From Acidobacteriota bacterium (GTDB lineage Bacteria > Acidobacteriota > Terriglobia > Acidoferrales > UBA7541): a stretch of 5,393 nt of DNA. The DNA lies in NCBI GenBank assembly GCA_019239815.1, contig JAFAZL010000658.1:1-5393 (forward strand), written 5' to 3'. The position numbers and the translations under genes are program-made. Below the pieces are notes generated by a model that was not told where the DNA came from, searched no databases, and saw only the letters and a program-made list of their open reading frames with translations. Below, in pieces: positions 1 through 5,393 of the stretch (positions are counted from its first letter, which is position 1; each line of letters opens with the position of its first letter).

Positions 1-21
1 ATGAAATCCAACAGACAAACT

Positions 22-1023
22 TCAGTTAATCCCAAGCGCCTCCGCCGACTCCGTCGGCGTTTCCTTCAGCATCTGTGCCGCTTGCTTGAGCGTAGTGTCA
101 GCAGGAACCGACCGAAAATCCGAGCACGTCTCATCTTCTTGCACATCGATCGTCTTAAAGAACAGCGCCTTCCCGCTCATATGTATGTGCATCACCGAGA
201 CTTCCCAAATTTGAGGCGCAACTTCTTTCTGCTCCACGGTGAACGTGCCGCCCCTCTCCAGGTGCCCGAACAAGCCGCCCAAAAACTTCACTTCGCTCGT
301 CAACTTGCCGTCGATCGCAGCCAGGCGTCGTTCCTCCGCATTCACCAGCACGGTGCCCTGCATATGGTGAAACACTTGACTAACATGGTCCGGCGGCCGG
401 AACTTCGGATTCGGCGAAAATCGCAGCCGCACAAGTCCGCCATTTATCCCGTCATACCGGAAGTCAAATGCGTCTGGAAACATCCGCATTAACTTACGCG
501 CCTGATCTCCATCTTCCCGCTGCTTTTTCTGACGCTGGCGTATCTGCTCTGCGTCAGAAATAACGCCCTGGATTCTCGAATCCTCTTTCGCCAGCTGTTC
601 ATTCGTCAGCGCTCGTCCGCCAATCGCGACCAGTCGCTCAACTTCACCTTGCCGCGTCTGGCACACGTCGTACAGCTTCAGCTTCCCATCTTCTCGCTTG
701 GTTTCGCGATAGCTCCAAAGAGAGTTATCCCGCATTTGTGCTTCTATTTCGTGATGAAAAAAATCGCTGGCGAAATCATTCGCGTCCGGCGGAAGTTGCA
801 CCAGCACGCCCGCTCTCGACATCACTCGCGGGGTGGACTCTGCTCGCGCCGTTAACGCCAACATCAAAATTGTGAGACCAAGCAGCAACGACGCGGCAAG
901 CAGCCACGGTAGCAGTTGGTCAGGGATCAGGTGAGCAGTGTGATGACTCGCGGGATAGACGTGACTCACGCGCGCCCTTTTCGGCGCGCTATGCGGCAAC
1001 CGGGATGACGATTTCCCCAGCAT
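22..1023 (-). CDS. Exported or membrane-anchored protein of unknown function, possible LolA/RseB-like fold
   Basis: This 333-residue protein has no function I can name. From the ATG at 1023 it has a basic N-terminus of about 36 residues, one hydrophobic segment (about 37-59) and an Ala-Arg-Ala sequence (59-61) that could be a signal peptidase site. It is therefore either secreted or anchored by one helix, with the rest outside the cytoplasm. A charged Gln/Lys/Arg/Glu-rich helical stretch (about 142-170) leads into a C-terminal half rich in alternating beta-type sequence, with GTVLVNAEERRLAAIDGKL (213-231) and GGTFTVEQ (248-255). This recalls the LolA/LolB/RseB lipid-binding barrel and a family I remember as common in Acidobacteria; both are inferences. 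The start was chosen because GAAGG sits 5 bases upstream. The frame stays open to a TTG at 1095, and a GTG at 969 (315 residues) would still keep the hydrophobic segment. The gene lies 205 bases downstream of ndh on the same strand, so read-through or a separate promoter are both possible. Confidence 0.75.
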   Translation of the reverse strand: MLGKSSSRLPHSAPKRARVSHVYPASHHTAHLIPDQLLPWLLAASLLLGLTILMLALTARAESTPRVMSRAGVLVQLPPDANDFASDFFHHEIEAQMRDNSLWSYRETKREDGKLKLYDVCQTRQGEVERLVAIGGRALTNEQLAKEDSRIQGVISDAEQIRQRQKKQREDGDQARKLMRMFPDAFDFRYDGINGGLVRLRFSPNPKFRPPDHVSQVFHHMQGTVLVNAEERRLAAIDGKLTSEVKFLGGLFGHLERGGTFTVEQKEVAPQIWEVSVMHIHMSGKALFFKTIDVQEDETCSDFRSVPADTTLKQAAQMLKETPTESAEALGIN

Positions 1024-1028
1024 TCTTG

Positions 1029-1033
1029 CCTTC
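1029..1033 (-). promoter_or_regulatory. Ribosome binding site supporting the ATG at 1023
   Basis: On the minus strand GAAGG lies 5 bases before the ATG at 1023-1021. It is the best Shine-Dalgarno match near any candidate start of this gene. The upstream TTG (1095) has none, and the GTG at 969 has only an AAAAGGG with a 3-base spacer, which is too close. Confidence 0.55.
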
Positions 1034-1177
1034 GGTGAAGCCCGTCGCTCCGTTTGCCGCAAGCATGCGAGCGTGGTCCACACCGCGCAATACAAGGATT
1101 GCCTGAGGTCGTAAGTTTATTCCATCGAGTACTTTACCGGCAGATCTGTTACGTCACGCGCCGTAGAGTGGCTGCGG

Positions 1178-1207
1178 GTGCCCCATCCTTCGCGCCTTTT
1201 GCGAAGG
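1178..1207. repeat. Palindromic intergenic element (REP-like) downstream of ndh
   Basis: A perfect 7-bp inverted repeat, CCTTCGC (1187-1193) and GCGAAGG (1201-1207), encloses a 7-base loop, GCCTTTT. The left arm is preceded by GTGCCCCAT (1178-1186), but the right side reads GGGCTCTCC instead of the mirrored ATGGGGCAC, so only the inner part is still symmetric. It lies 22 bases beyond the ndh stop. On the minus strand the stem could act as a transcription terminator or 3' stabiliser for ndh, but no T-run follows, so intrinsic termination is doubtful. The sequence resembles a palindrome I recall as dispersed in Acidobacteria genomes. Only one clear copy is in this window, so its repeat nature cannot be shown here. 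Confidence 0.5.
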
Positions 1208-1228
1208 GGGCTCTCCCTTTGCAGTGCG

Positions 1229-2563
1229 CTATCCTTTTCCAGACGCTTGCGCCGTCACCGCCGCTTTCGTTTGCTTATCCACGTCTGTTGCCGACGGCCC
1301 CGTAATTAGCAACGCCCCTCGACTGAACGTCAGATACTCGAACCCCCACTGAATGAAGACCAGCACCCGGCTCTGAAACTCCACCAGGTACATCAGGTGG
1401 ATGAACAGCCACACCAGCCACGCAGGCAGCCCCGACACGTGAAAGCCAAAAATATTCGCGACCGCCGAATTGCGCCCGATCACCGCCATGTCGCCCTTGT
1501 CGAAATAGTGAAACGGCTGGAAATCCCGCTTCCCTTCCAACCTTCCCCGGACCACCTTCGCCGCGTATGCGCCTCCCTGAATCGCCACCTGCGCAACCCC
1601 CGGCAGCGGCTTGCCATCCTTCGTGTACGACGACGCCAAATCCCCGACAATGAAAATATTCGGATAGTTCGGAATCGTCAGATCCGGATTTACCTTAATC
1701 CGTCCATTCTTTTCTGTCGGCGCGTGCGTCCGCTCTCCCAGCTTCTTACCGAATTCCGTCGTGATGACGCCGCCCGCCCAGAGCACTGTCTTCGCCGCGA
1801 ATTTGCCCGTTTGATCGCCTTGCTTGTACGTCACGCCATGCTCATCGATTTCCGTAACCATCACACCTTTGCGCACTTCGACTCCCAGGTTCGTCACCAG
1901 CTTTTCCGCCTTCGCTGACAAATCCTCCGGATACGACGCCAGTACGCGCGGCCCGCCCTCCACCAAAATGATCCGTGCCTCTGTCGGATTGATGTGCCGA
2001 AAATCATGCTTCAGCGTCTCCCGCGCGATTTCCGCCAGCGCTCCTGCCAGCTCCAACCCCGTGGCGCCCGCCCCCACAATCACAAATGTCAGCCACGCCC
2101 GCGCTTCCGCCTCCGACTTCGCCCTTTCTGCCCACTCAAATGCATATAGAATTTTGTGCCGAATTGCGGTAGCTTCTTCGACGGTTTTGAGGCTCGGCGC
2201 CCATTCGCGCCAGTCATCTTTGCCATAGTAGGAAGTCTTCGAGCCGGTCGCTACGATCAGCGAGTCGTACTCGAACTCGGCGCCATCCCGCAGAATGACG
2301 CGCTTCGCGTCAGGATCAATGTCGACCGCTTCTCCGAGCAGCACCTGAGTGTTCTTTTGCCGACTCAGGACCCCGCGCAATGGAGCCGCGATTTCAGCAG
2401 GCGACAACGACCCGGTCGCTACCTGATACATCAGGGGTTGGAACAAATGAAAATTGCGGCGATCGATCAGCGTGACTTCCGCGGGCGCGCGCTTCAACTT
2501 CTGTGCGGCTCTCAGCCCCCCAAATCCTCCGCCAAGAATCAATACCCGATGGCGCGGCGCCAT
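1229..2563 (-). CDS. ndh: Type II NADH:quinone oxidoreductase (NDH-2)
   Basis: This is a single-subunit, FAD-containing membrane-associated dehydrogenase that passes electrons from NADH to the quinone pool without pumping protons. All family hallmarks are visible in the 444 residues. The FAD-binding GxGxxG is in LILGGGFGG (8-16). The second, NADH-binding Rossmann motif is VGAGATGLE (163-171), with the acidic VEGG (201-204) at the end of its second strand. TVLWAGGV (259-266) and NIFIVGD (302-308) are the conserved FAD-contact regions. AQVAIQG (324-330) matches the AQxAxQ motif near the quinone site. The C-terminal part (about 379-430) is hydrophobic and aromatic-rich, as expected for membrane attachment, and ends in a polar tail. 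Length is normal for the family. The ATG is preceded by a strong GGAGG at a 6-base spacing. The gene runs divergently from the hydrolase cluster. Relatives such as sulfide:quinone reductase are less likely, because the paired cysteines of that family are absent; indeed the protein contains no cysteine. Confidence 0.95.
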   Translation of the reverse strand: MAPRHRVLILGGGFGGLRAAQKLKRAPAEVTLIDRRNFHLFQPLMYQVATGSLSPAEIAAPLRGVLSRQKNTQVLLGEAVDIDPDAKRVILRDGAEFEYDSLIVATGSKTSYYGKDDWREWAPSLKTVEEATAIRHKILYAFEWAERAKSEAEARAWLTFVIVGAGATGLELAGALAEIARETLKHDFRHINPTEARIILVEGGPRVLASYPEDLSAKAEKLVTNLGVEVRKGVMVTEIDEHGVTYKQGDQTGKFAAKTVLWAGGVITTEFGKKLGERTHAPTEKNGRIKVNPDLTIPNYPNIFIVGDLASSYTKDGKPLPGVAQVAIQGGAYAAKVVRGRLEGKRDFQPFHYFDKGDMAVIGRNSAVANIFGFHVSGLPAWLVWLFIHLMYLVEFQSRVLVFIQWGFEYLTFSRGALLITGPSATDVDKQTKAAVTAQASGKG

Positions 2564-2569
2564 TTCCGT

Positions 2570-2574
2570 CCTCC
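2570..2574 (-). promoter_or_regulatory. Ribosome binding site of ndh
   Basis: GGAGG on the minus strand with a 6-base spacer to the ATG at 2563-2561. It is the strongest Shine-Dalgarno sequence in the window and fixes the ndh start. Confidence 0.85.
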
Positions 2575-2656
2575 GTCTGGGGGTAACCCTGCCGTATCCC
2601 TCATCATCTCACTTTGTGTGCGGGTTAAGCCGATCTATTGGATTCGCAGCGGCCGG
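2575..2656. promoter_or_regulatory. Divergent spacer expected to hold the ndh and hydrolase-cluster promoters
   Basis: Two divergent transcription units start on either side of this short stretch, so at least the ndh promoter should lie here or just inside the 5' end of the hydrolase gene. I see no convincing -35/-10 pair on either strand. The only small symmetric sequence is GGGTAACCC (2581-2589), 18 bases upstream of the ndh start codon, which is too short to call an operator. The assignment rests on gene layout alone. Confidence 0.35.
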
Positions 2657-3535
2657 GTGTCGGTTCTTAATTTTCGTGGGGCGATTTTGGTGATTTCTCT
2701 GCTGCTGCCGCTGCTATCCATTCAAGCGAATCAACCGGATACAACAGCCGGTCCGAACAATTCGCACAGCGGAGCTTCTTCGAACGTTTCGCCTGCAGCC
2801 ACCTCGGATCCGATTCATTCGGATCGCGATTCGCGCCCCATTGTCATCGGCTTTCTCGGCGGCTACGTGCGCCACGACGACGCAATCCACACCACCGTCC
2901 AGGTTGCCCAAAGCCTGCGCGACGCATATCCGAACGCGATTCACGTTGCCACATTCGAAAATCGCCGCATGAGCGATGCCCACGACCTGATCGTCAGCCT
3001 GCTCGGCGCAAGACCTGCCTCCGCTCTCACCGACGCACAAAAACGCTCCGCCCACATCATTCTCTACGGCCACAGCTGGGGAGCCTGCGCCGTCGTCTCC
3101 CTGGCGCGTCAGCTCAAATCCGAAGGAATTCCGATCGTCTTAACCGTCCAGGTCGACAGCGTCTCCAAAGCCGGCCGCGACGACCAGACCATTCCCGACA
3201 ACGTCCGCTACGCCGCCAATTTCTACCAGGACAAGGGCTTCATTCGCGGCCAGCAAAAAATCGTCGCCGCCGACGCCTCGCGAACCACCATCCTTGGCAA
3301 TTTCTATTTCGATTACAGCTCAAATCCGATTTCGTGCCCCGAATACCCTTGGTACACCCGACTCTTCATGCGCAGCCACATCGAGATCGAGTGCGACCAA
3401 AAAGTCTGGCGGCGCGTCGAGAATCTAATACGCGAAAAACTTCCCACTGCGGTTGGGACTTCGCCCGTGACGCCAACTAACGCCACCGCATCCAATGCAC
3501 AGCCAGCAGAACCCACATCTACCCAAGAGCAATGA
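2657..3535 (+). CDS. Exported alpha/beta-hydrolase-like protein
   Basis: This is a predicted serine hydrolase of unknown substrate. From a GTG at 2657 it has 292 residues. A short N-terminal Arg-containing region and a hydrophobic core (about 8-22) ending in SIQA form a plausible signal peptide. A Ser/Asn/Thr-rich linker (about 25-58) precedes the catalytic domain. That domain opens with a strand, PIVIGFLGG (61-69), and carries a nucleophile elbow GHSWG (138-142, Ser140) after the strand AHIILY. It then has a strand IVLTVQVD ending in Asp167 and a late His241 in RSHIEIE, which together fit a Ser-Asp-His triad. The C-terminus (about 272-292) is a Pro/Thr/Ala-rich tail. The start is uncertain: the frame is open far upstream, an ATG at 2549 would overlap the divergent ndh start, a GTG lies at 2618, and none has a good Shine-Dalgarno. 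I chose 2657 because it gives a compact signal peptide and clears ndh. The stop overlaps the next gene's start (ATGA). Esterase, lipase or thioesterase activity cannot be distinguished. Confidence 0.75.
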   Translation: MSVLNFRGAILVISLLLPLLSIQANQPDTTAGPNNSHSGASSNVSPAATSDPIHSDRDSRPIVIGFLGGYVRHDDAIHTTVQVAQSLRDAYPNAIHVATFENRRMSDAHDLIVSLLGARPASALTDAQKRSAHIILYGHSWGACAVVSLARQLKSEGIPIVLTVQVDSVSKAGRDDQTIPDNVRYAANFYQDKGFIRGQQKIVAADASRTTILGNFYFDYSSNPISCPEYPWYTRLFMRSHIEIECDQKVWRRVENLIREKLPTAVGTSPVTPTNATASNAQPAEPTSTQEQ

Positions 3536-3897
3536 CGACTCCGAACGCAATTGAACACATCGCCGCCGAACGCGATCTTCTTCGCCTTCTCTGCTCCGTC
3601 CTGGTTAAACCGGTAACGCGCGTCGAACTCTGCCGCCTGGTCGACCCTTCCAAGTTCGTCGACCCCACGCAGCGCATCGTCTTCGAAGAGATTCGCGTCC
3701 TCGGCCCAGTCGATGCCAAGCTGCTTCTCCAACTGCTTCCCGCGCTCGTCACCAATCGCGGTTTTCCCGACTTCGACCTCGACGAACTCCTGACTCCCAA
3801 ACTCGTCAGCGAACAAGACATCGAGAACCTCTTCCAGAGCGCCCTCCGTCTCATCGACGTAGACGAACCCGGCGATTTGCCGGAAACTATCAACTAG
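3532..3897 (+). CDS. Small protein resembling a stand-alone DnaB N-terminal-like domain
   Basis: This 121-residue cytoplasmic protein has no signal peptide or membrane segment and is predicted to be mostly helical. I do not recognise it as a named family. The stretch from AERDLLRLLCS (11-21) through KFVDPTQRIVFEEIRVLG (41-58) and VDAKLLLQLLP (60-70) has the pattern of the N-terminal domain of DnaB replicative helicases, which is also found in the C-terminal helicase-binding domain of DnaG. The shared pattern is AExxLL, a later F-x-DPxxRxxFEx(I/L), a 'D' shortly after, and a following helix. No helicase ATPase or primase domain is attached. The ATG sits inside the ATGA overlap with the hydrolase stop, and the stop codon is immediately followed by the CPBP start, which implies coupled translation within one operon. 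The ORF has normal codon use with C/G-rich third positions, supporting a real gene. Function unknown; the fold is an inference from sequence pattern. Confidence 0.8.
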   Translation: MTTPNAIEHIAAERDLLRLLCSVLVKPVTRVELCRLVDPSKFVDPTQRIVFEEIRVLGPVDAKLLLQLLPALVTNRGFPDFDLDELLTPKLVSEQDIENLFQSALRLIDVDEPGDLPETIN

Positions 3898-4686
3898 ATG
3901 GCCACCGACAAGACCATAGTCACGCGCGTCGCCCCTCTCGAATCCTCTTTAAGCGCAAATCAATCGACGGACCTGCCATTCCGGGCGAATCGAACTTTCC
4001 AAGCGCTGACGTTCCTCGAAGCTCTTGTCTTCTCCGGACTCGTTGCCATGTTCATCTGGCGCTGGCAAGCCGCCGATCCGTATTCGTGGGTCATTTTCCC
4101 CGTCTGGCTCCTGGGCAGCTTCCTGCTTCACCAGGACACTCCAAAGACGTTAGGCTGGCGCGCCGACAACCTCTGGCCCGCCACCCGTCAAGGCTTATGG
4201 ATGTTCGCAGCGTTCATCGCCGCCATCGTCATCGCCGGCATTTCCCTCGGTGCCCTGCACCGCACGCCACAGCACCTGCTCGATCGTCACCGCTTCATCG
4301 GCTACTTCGCCTTCTGTACGCTCCAGCAAGTCGCCGTAAATTCCTACCTGATGAATCGCTACCTGTTCGCGACATCGACGCTCGTCTCGCCGTCGAATGA
4401 CAGCTCCGATCCGAGCACCCTCGAGCACCCAATCATCGCGGCTACACTCTCGAGCCTGACCTTCGGCGCCCTCCATTGGCCCAACCCCGTCCTCGTTCCA
4501 GTCACCCTCATCGGCGGTTTCGGCATGTGCCTGCTCTTCGCCAAGCAGCGCAACATCCTCCCCCTCACCCTCGGTCAAGCCATCCTCGGCGGCTTAACCT
4601 GGTGGGCCTTCCCCATCGCCTGGCACCACTCCATGCGCGTCGGCCCCGGCTACTACGCCTTCGCCCACCGCCTCGTCAACTGGTAA
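3898..4686 (+). CDS. CPBP-family (CAAX/Abi-type) membrane protein with degenerate active site
   Basis: This 262-residue polytopic membrane protein has a polar N-terminus of about 33 residues. Hydrophobic segments lie near 36-54, 61-77, 99-120, 133-152, 177-192, 196-214 and 219-242. The layout matches the CPBP (Abi/CaaX protease 2) family of intramembrane metalloproteases, whose active site uses EExxxR, FxxxH and HxxxN/D. Here the first motif position reads QQVAVN (143-148), the second is kept as FGALH (189-193) within FGALHWPNP, and the third reads QAILG (227-231) instead of His-led. Two of the three motifs have therefore lost their catalytic or metal-binding residues, and I infer that this member is not a conventional protease. 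The QQ variant and the C-terminal RVGPGYY (247-253) fit a CPBP subgroup I recall from Acidobacteria and Myxobacteria. The ATG directly abuts the previous stop, with no strong Shine-Dalgarno, so expression probably depends on translational coupling. It is the last gene of the three-gene cluster. Confidence 0.85.
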   Translation: MATDKTIVTRVAPLESSLSANQSTDLPFRANRTFQALTFLEALVFSGLVAMFIWRWQAADPYSWVIFPVWLLGSFLLHQDTPKTLGWRADNLWPATRQGLWMFAAFIAAIVIAGISLGALHRTPQHLLDRHRFIGYFAFCTLQQVAVNSYLMNRYLFATSTLVSPSNDSSDPSTLEHPIIAATLSSLTFGALHWPNPVLVPVTLIGGFGMCLLFAKQRNILPLTLGQAILGGLTWWAFPIAWHHSMRVGPGYYAFAHRLVNW

Positions 4687-4698
4687 AGCCCACCACGC

Positions 4699-5393
4699 TC
4701 AAAAGTTGAGTTTCAGACCAGCTTGAGCAACCCGTCCTGGTTGTGACTTCAGTATTTGTCCGAAGGTGGAGTCGTCTCGATTGCCATCAACCGAAGACGC
4801 CCCATCAAACTGCGCATGGTTAAAGGTGTTAAAGGTTTCGAAGCGGAATTCGAATGAAGTGGACTCCGTGATTCGCGTCACCTTGCGCAAGGCCATATCG
4901 TAGTTGTCGATGCCGGGTCCGTAGAAGAATCGCCGAGAGGAATTGCCAAAGGTGCCCAGCGCGTTCGGGCTGAAGAGCTTGGTGTTGAACGCAAGAGAAT
5001 TAGTCCGCGGGTTGTGATTGATAGCTAGCGATCCGAGAATCGGATTGTAGTCCGGCAAATCGATGCTCACGCTATTGACGCCGTTGTTCTGCACCTGCAC
5101 CAGCGCATTGTCGCCGAAGCTCTGAAACGTAACGGGCAACCCAGTCGCATAGCGCGTAACGCCGGAAATCTCCCAGCCGCGTGTCAAGCGGTTGGAGGCG
5201 TGAAATAGTTTGTCCAACGGCAACTCGTAGTTGTAGCTGAAAACGAAGTTGTGTTTCAGGTCGAACGCGGAGATCGCGTACTCCTTGCGGAAATCGAAGG
5301 GATTGACTTGTTCCTGAATGCTCGAAGCCCAGTCCATGGACTTCCCGAATGTGTAGCTGGCCAGGAAAGTGAAACGCCCAGCGGTTCGCTTGA
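4699..5393 (-). CDS. TonB-dependent receptor-like (Oar-like) outer-membrane protein, C-terminal part
   Basis: The frame is open to the window end, so the 5' part of the gene is missing; 230 complete residues are present. It encodes the last strands of an outer-membrane beta-barrel. Diagnostic stretches, in order, are FLASYTFGKSMDWASSIQE near the visible beginning, DLKHNFVFSYNYELP, GWEISGVTRYATGLPVTF, the GNSSRRFFYGPGIDNYDMAL block, and FRFETFNTFNHAQFDG. The end, GLKLNF, carries the terminal phenylalanine typical of barrel proteins recognised by the BAM machinery. This block order is characteristic of the large Oar-like receptors of Acidobacteria, which usually start with a signal peptide and a carboxypeptidase-regulatory-like domain before the plug and barrel; those parts would lie beyond 5393. 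The ATG at 5337 is an internal methionine, because barrel sequence continues upstream of it. Substrate is unknown; family members are often assumed to import or bind plant-derived oligosaccharides, but nothing here shows that. It converges on the CPBP gene with a 12-base gap. Confidence 0.9.
   Translation of the reverse strand, partial: KRTAGRFTFLASYTFGKSMDWASSIQEQVNPFDFRKEYAISAFDLKHNFVFSYNYELPLDKLFHASNRLTRGWEISGVTRYATGLPVTFQSFGDNALVQVQNNGVNSVSIDLPDYNPILGSLAINHNPRTNSLAFNTKLFSPNALGTFGNSSRRFFYGPGIDNYDMALRKVTRITESTSFEFRFETFNTFNHAQFDGASSVDGNRDDSTFGQILKSQPGRVAQAGLKLNF

Noticed and set aside
1..492. 163-codon plus-strand ORF
   Set aside because: It is the complement of the 22-1023 minus-strand gene. 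Its product is Arg/His/Leu-rich with no recognisable motif, as expected of a shadow frame.
2614..2641. Possible promoter TTGTGT - 16 bases - TATTGG for the hydrolase cluster
   Set aside because: The -10 match is poor (three of six), and it would leave only about 10 bases to the preferred start. Not strong enough to list as a promoter.
2156..2650. Upstream extension of the hydrolase reading frame, giving a 459-codon ORF antisense to the 5' third of ndh
   Set aside because: The translated extension has no domain character (Arg/Pro/Phe-rich and low in pattern), and it is simply an open antisense frame of a well-supported NDH-2 gene with C/G-rich third codon positions. The signal peptide near 2657 marks the real N-terminus better.
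3313..3893. Two overlapping minus-strand ORFs (167 and 124 codons) opposite the DnaB-N-like gene
   Set aside because: Both products are low-complexity shadows (Asp/Val/Gly-rich and Ser/Arg-rich). The plus-strand gene fits the operon with exact start/stop coupling and has a plausible fold.
4698..4710. CTCAA-AAG-TTGAG inverted repeat between the convergent CPBP and receptor genes, as a bidirectional terminator
   Set aside because: The stem is only 5 bp, AT-containing, and has no adequate T-run on either side. It also overlaps the receptor's stop codon and last residues, so chance is a sufficient explanation.
5335..5337. ATG as start of a 212-residue receptor fragment
   Set aside because: The reading frame continues upstream to the window edge with typical barrel sequence (FLASYTFGKS), so this methionine is internal and the gene is cut by the window, not truncated in the genome.

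Overview
The window looks like chromosomal DNA from a soil-type Acidobacterium (Terriglobia/Koribacter-like). The main reasons are the C-terminal barrel of an Oar-like TonB-dependent receptor at the right edge, which is of the type greatly expanded in that phylum, the GC-rich but not extreme composition, and a palindromic intergenic element of a kind I associate with these genomes. This placement rests on family resemblance recalled from memory, not on a database search.

Layout. Positions 22-1023 (minus) hold a secreted or membrane-anchored protein of unknown function with a possible LolA/RseB-like fold. A 205-bp gap (1024-1228) follows and contains a palindromic element at about 1178-1207. 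Positions 1229-2563 (minus) hold a complete type II NADH:quinone oxidoreductase (ndh) with a strong Shine-Dalgarno sequence. A short divergent spacer (about 2564-2656) separates it from a plus-strand cluster of three tightly packed genes. These are an exported alpha/beta-hydrolase-like protein (2657-3535, start uncertain), a 121-residue cytoplasmic protein resembling the N-terminal domain of DnaB helicases (3532-3897, ATGA overlap with the first gene), and a multi-pass CPBP-family membrane protein (3898-4686, starting at the base after the preceding stop). Twelve bases later, on the opposite strand, lies the 3' part of the TonB-dependent receptor-like gene (4699 to the window end), whose 5' part lies outside the window.

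How the genes may work together. ndh is a respiratory housekeeping gene and needs no partner here. The plus-strand trio is almost certainly one transcript with translational coupling. It is the most interesting part: an exported putative hydrolase, a small helical protein with a replication-type domain outside its usual context, and a CPBP protein that has lost most of the catalytic residues of CAAX-type proteases. No function for the trio can be assigned from the sequence. There are no tRNA or rRNA genes, CRISPR arrays, insertion sequences or phage genes, and no stretch over 300 bases lacks a gene.
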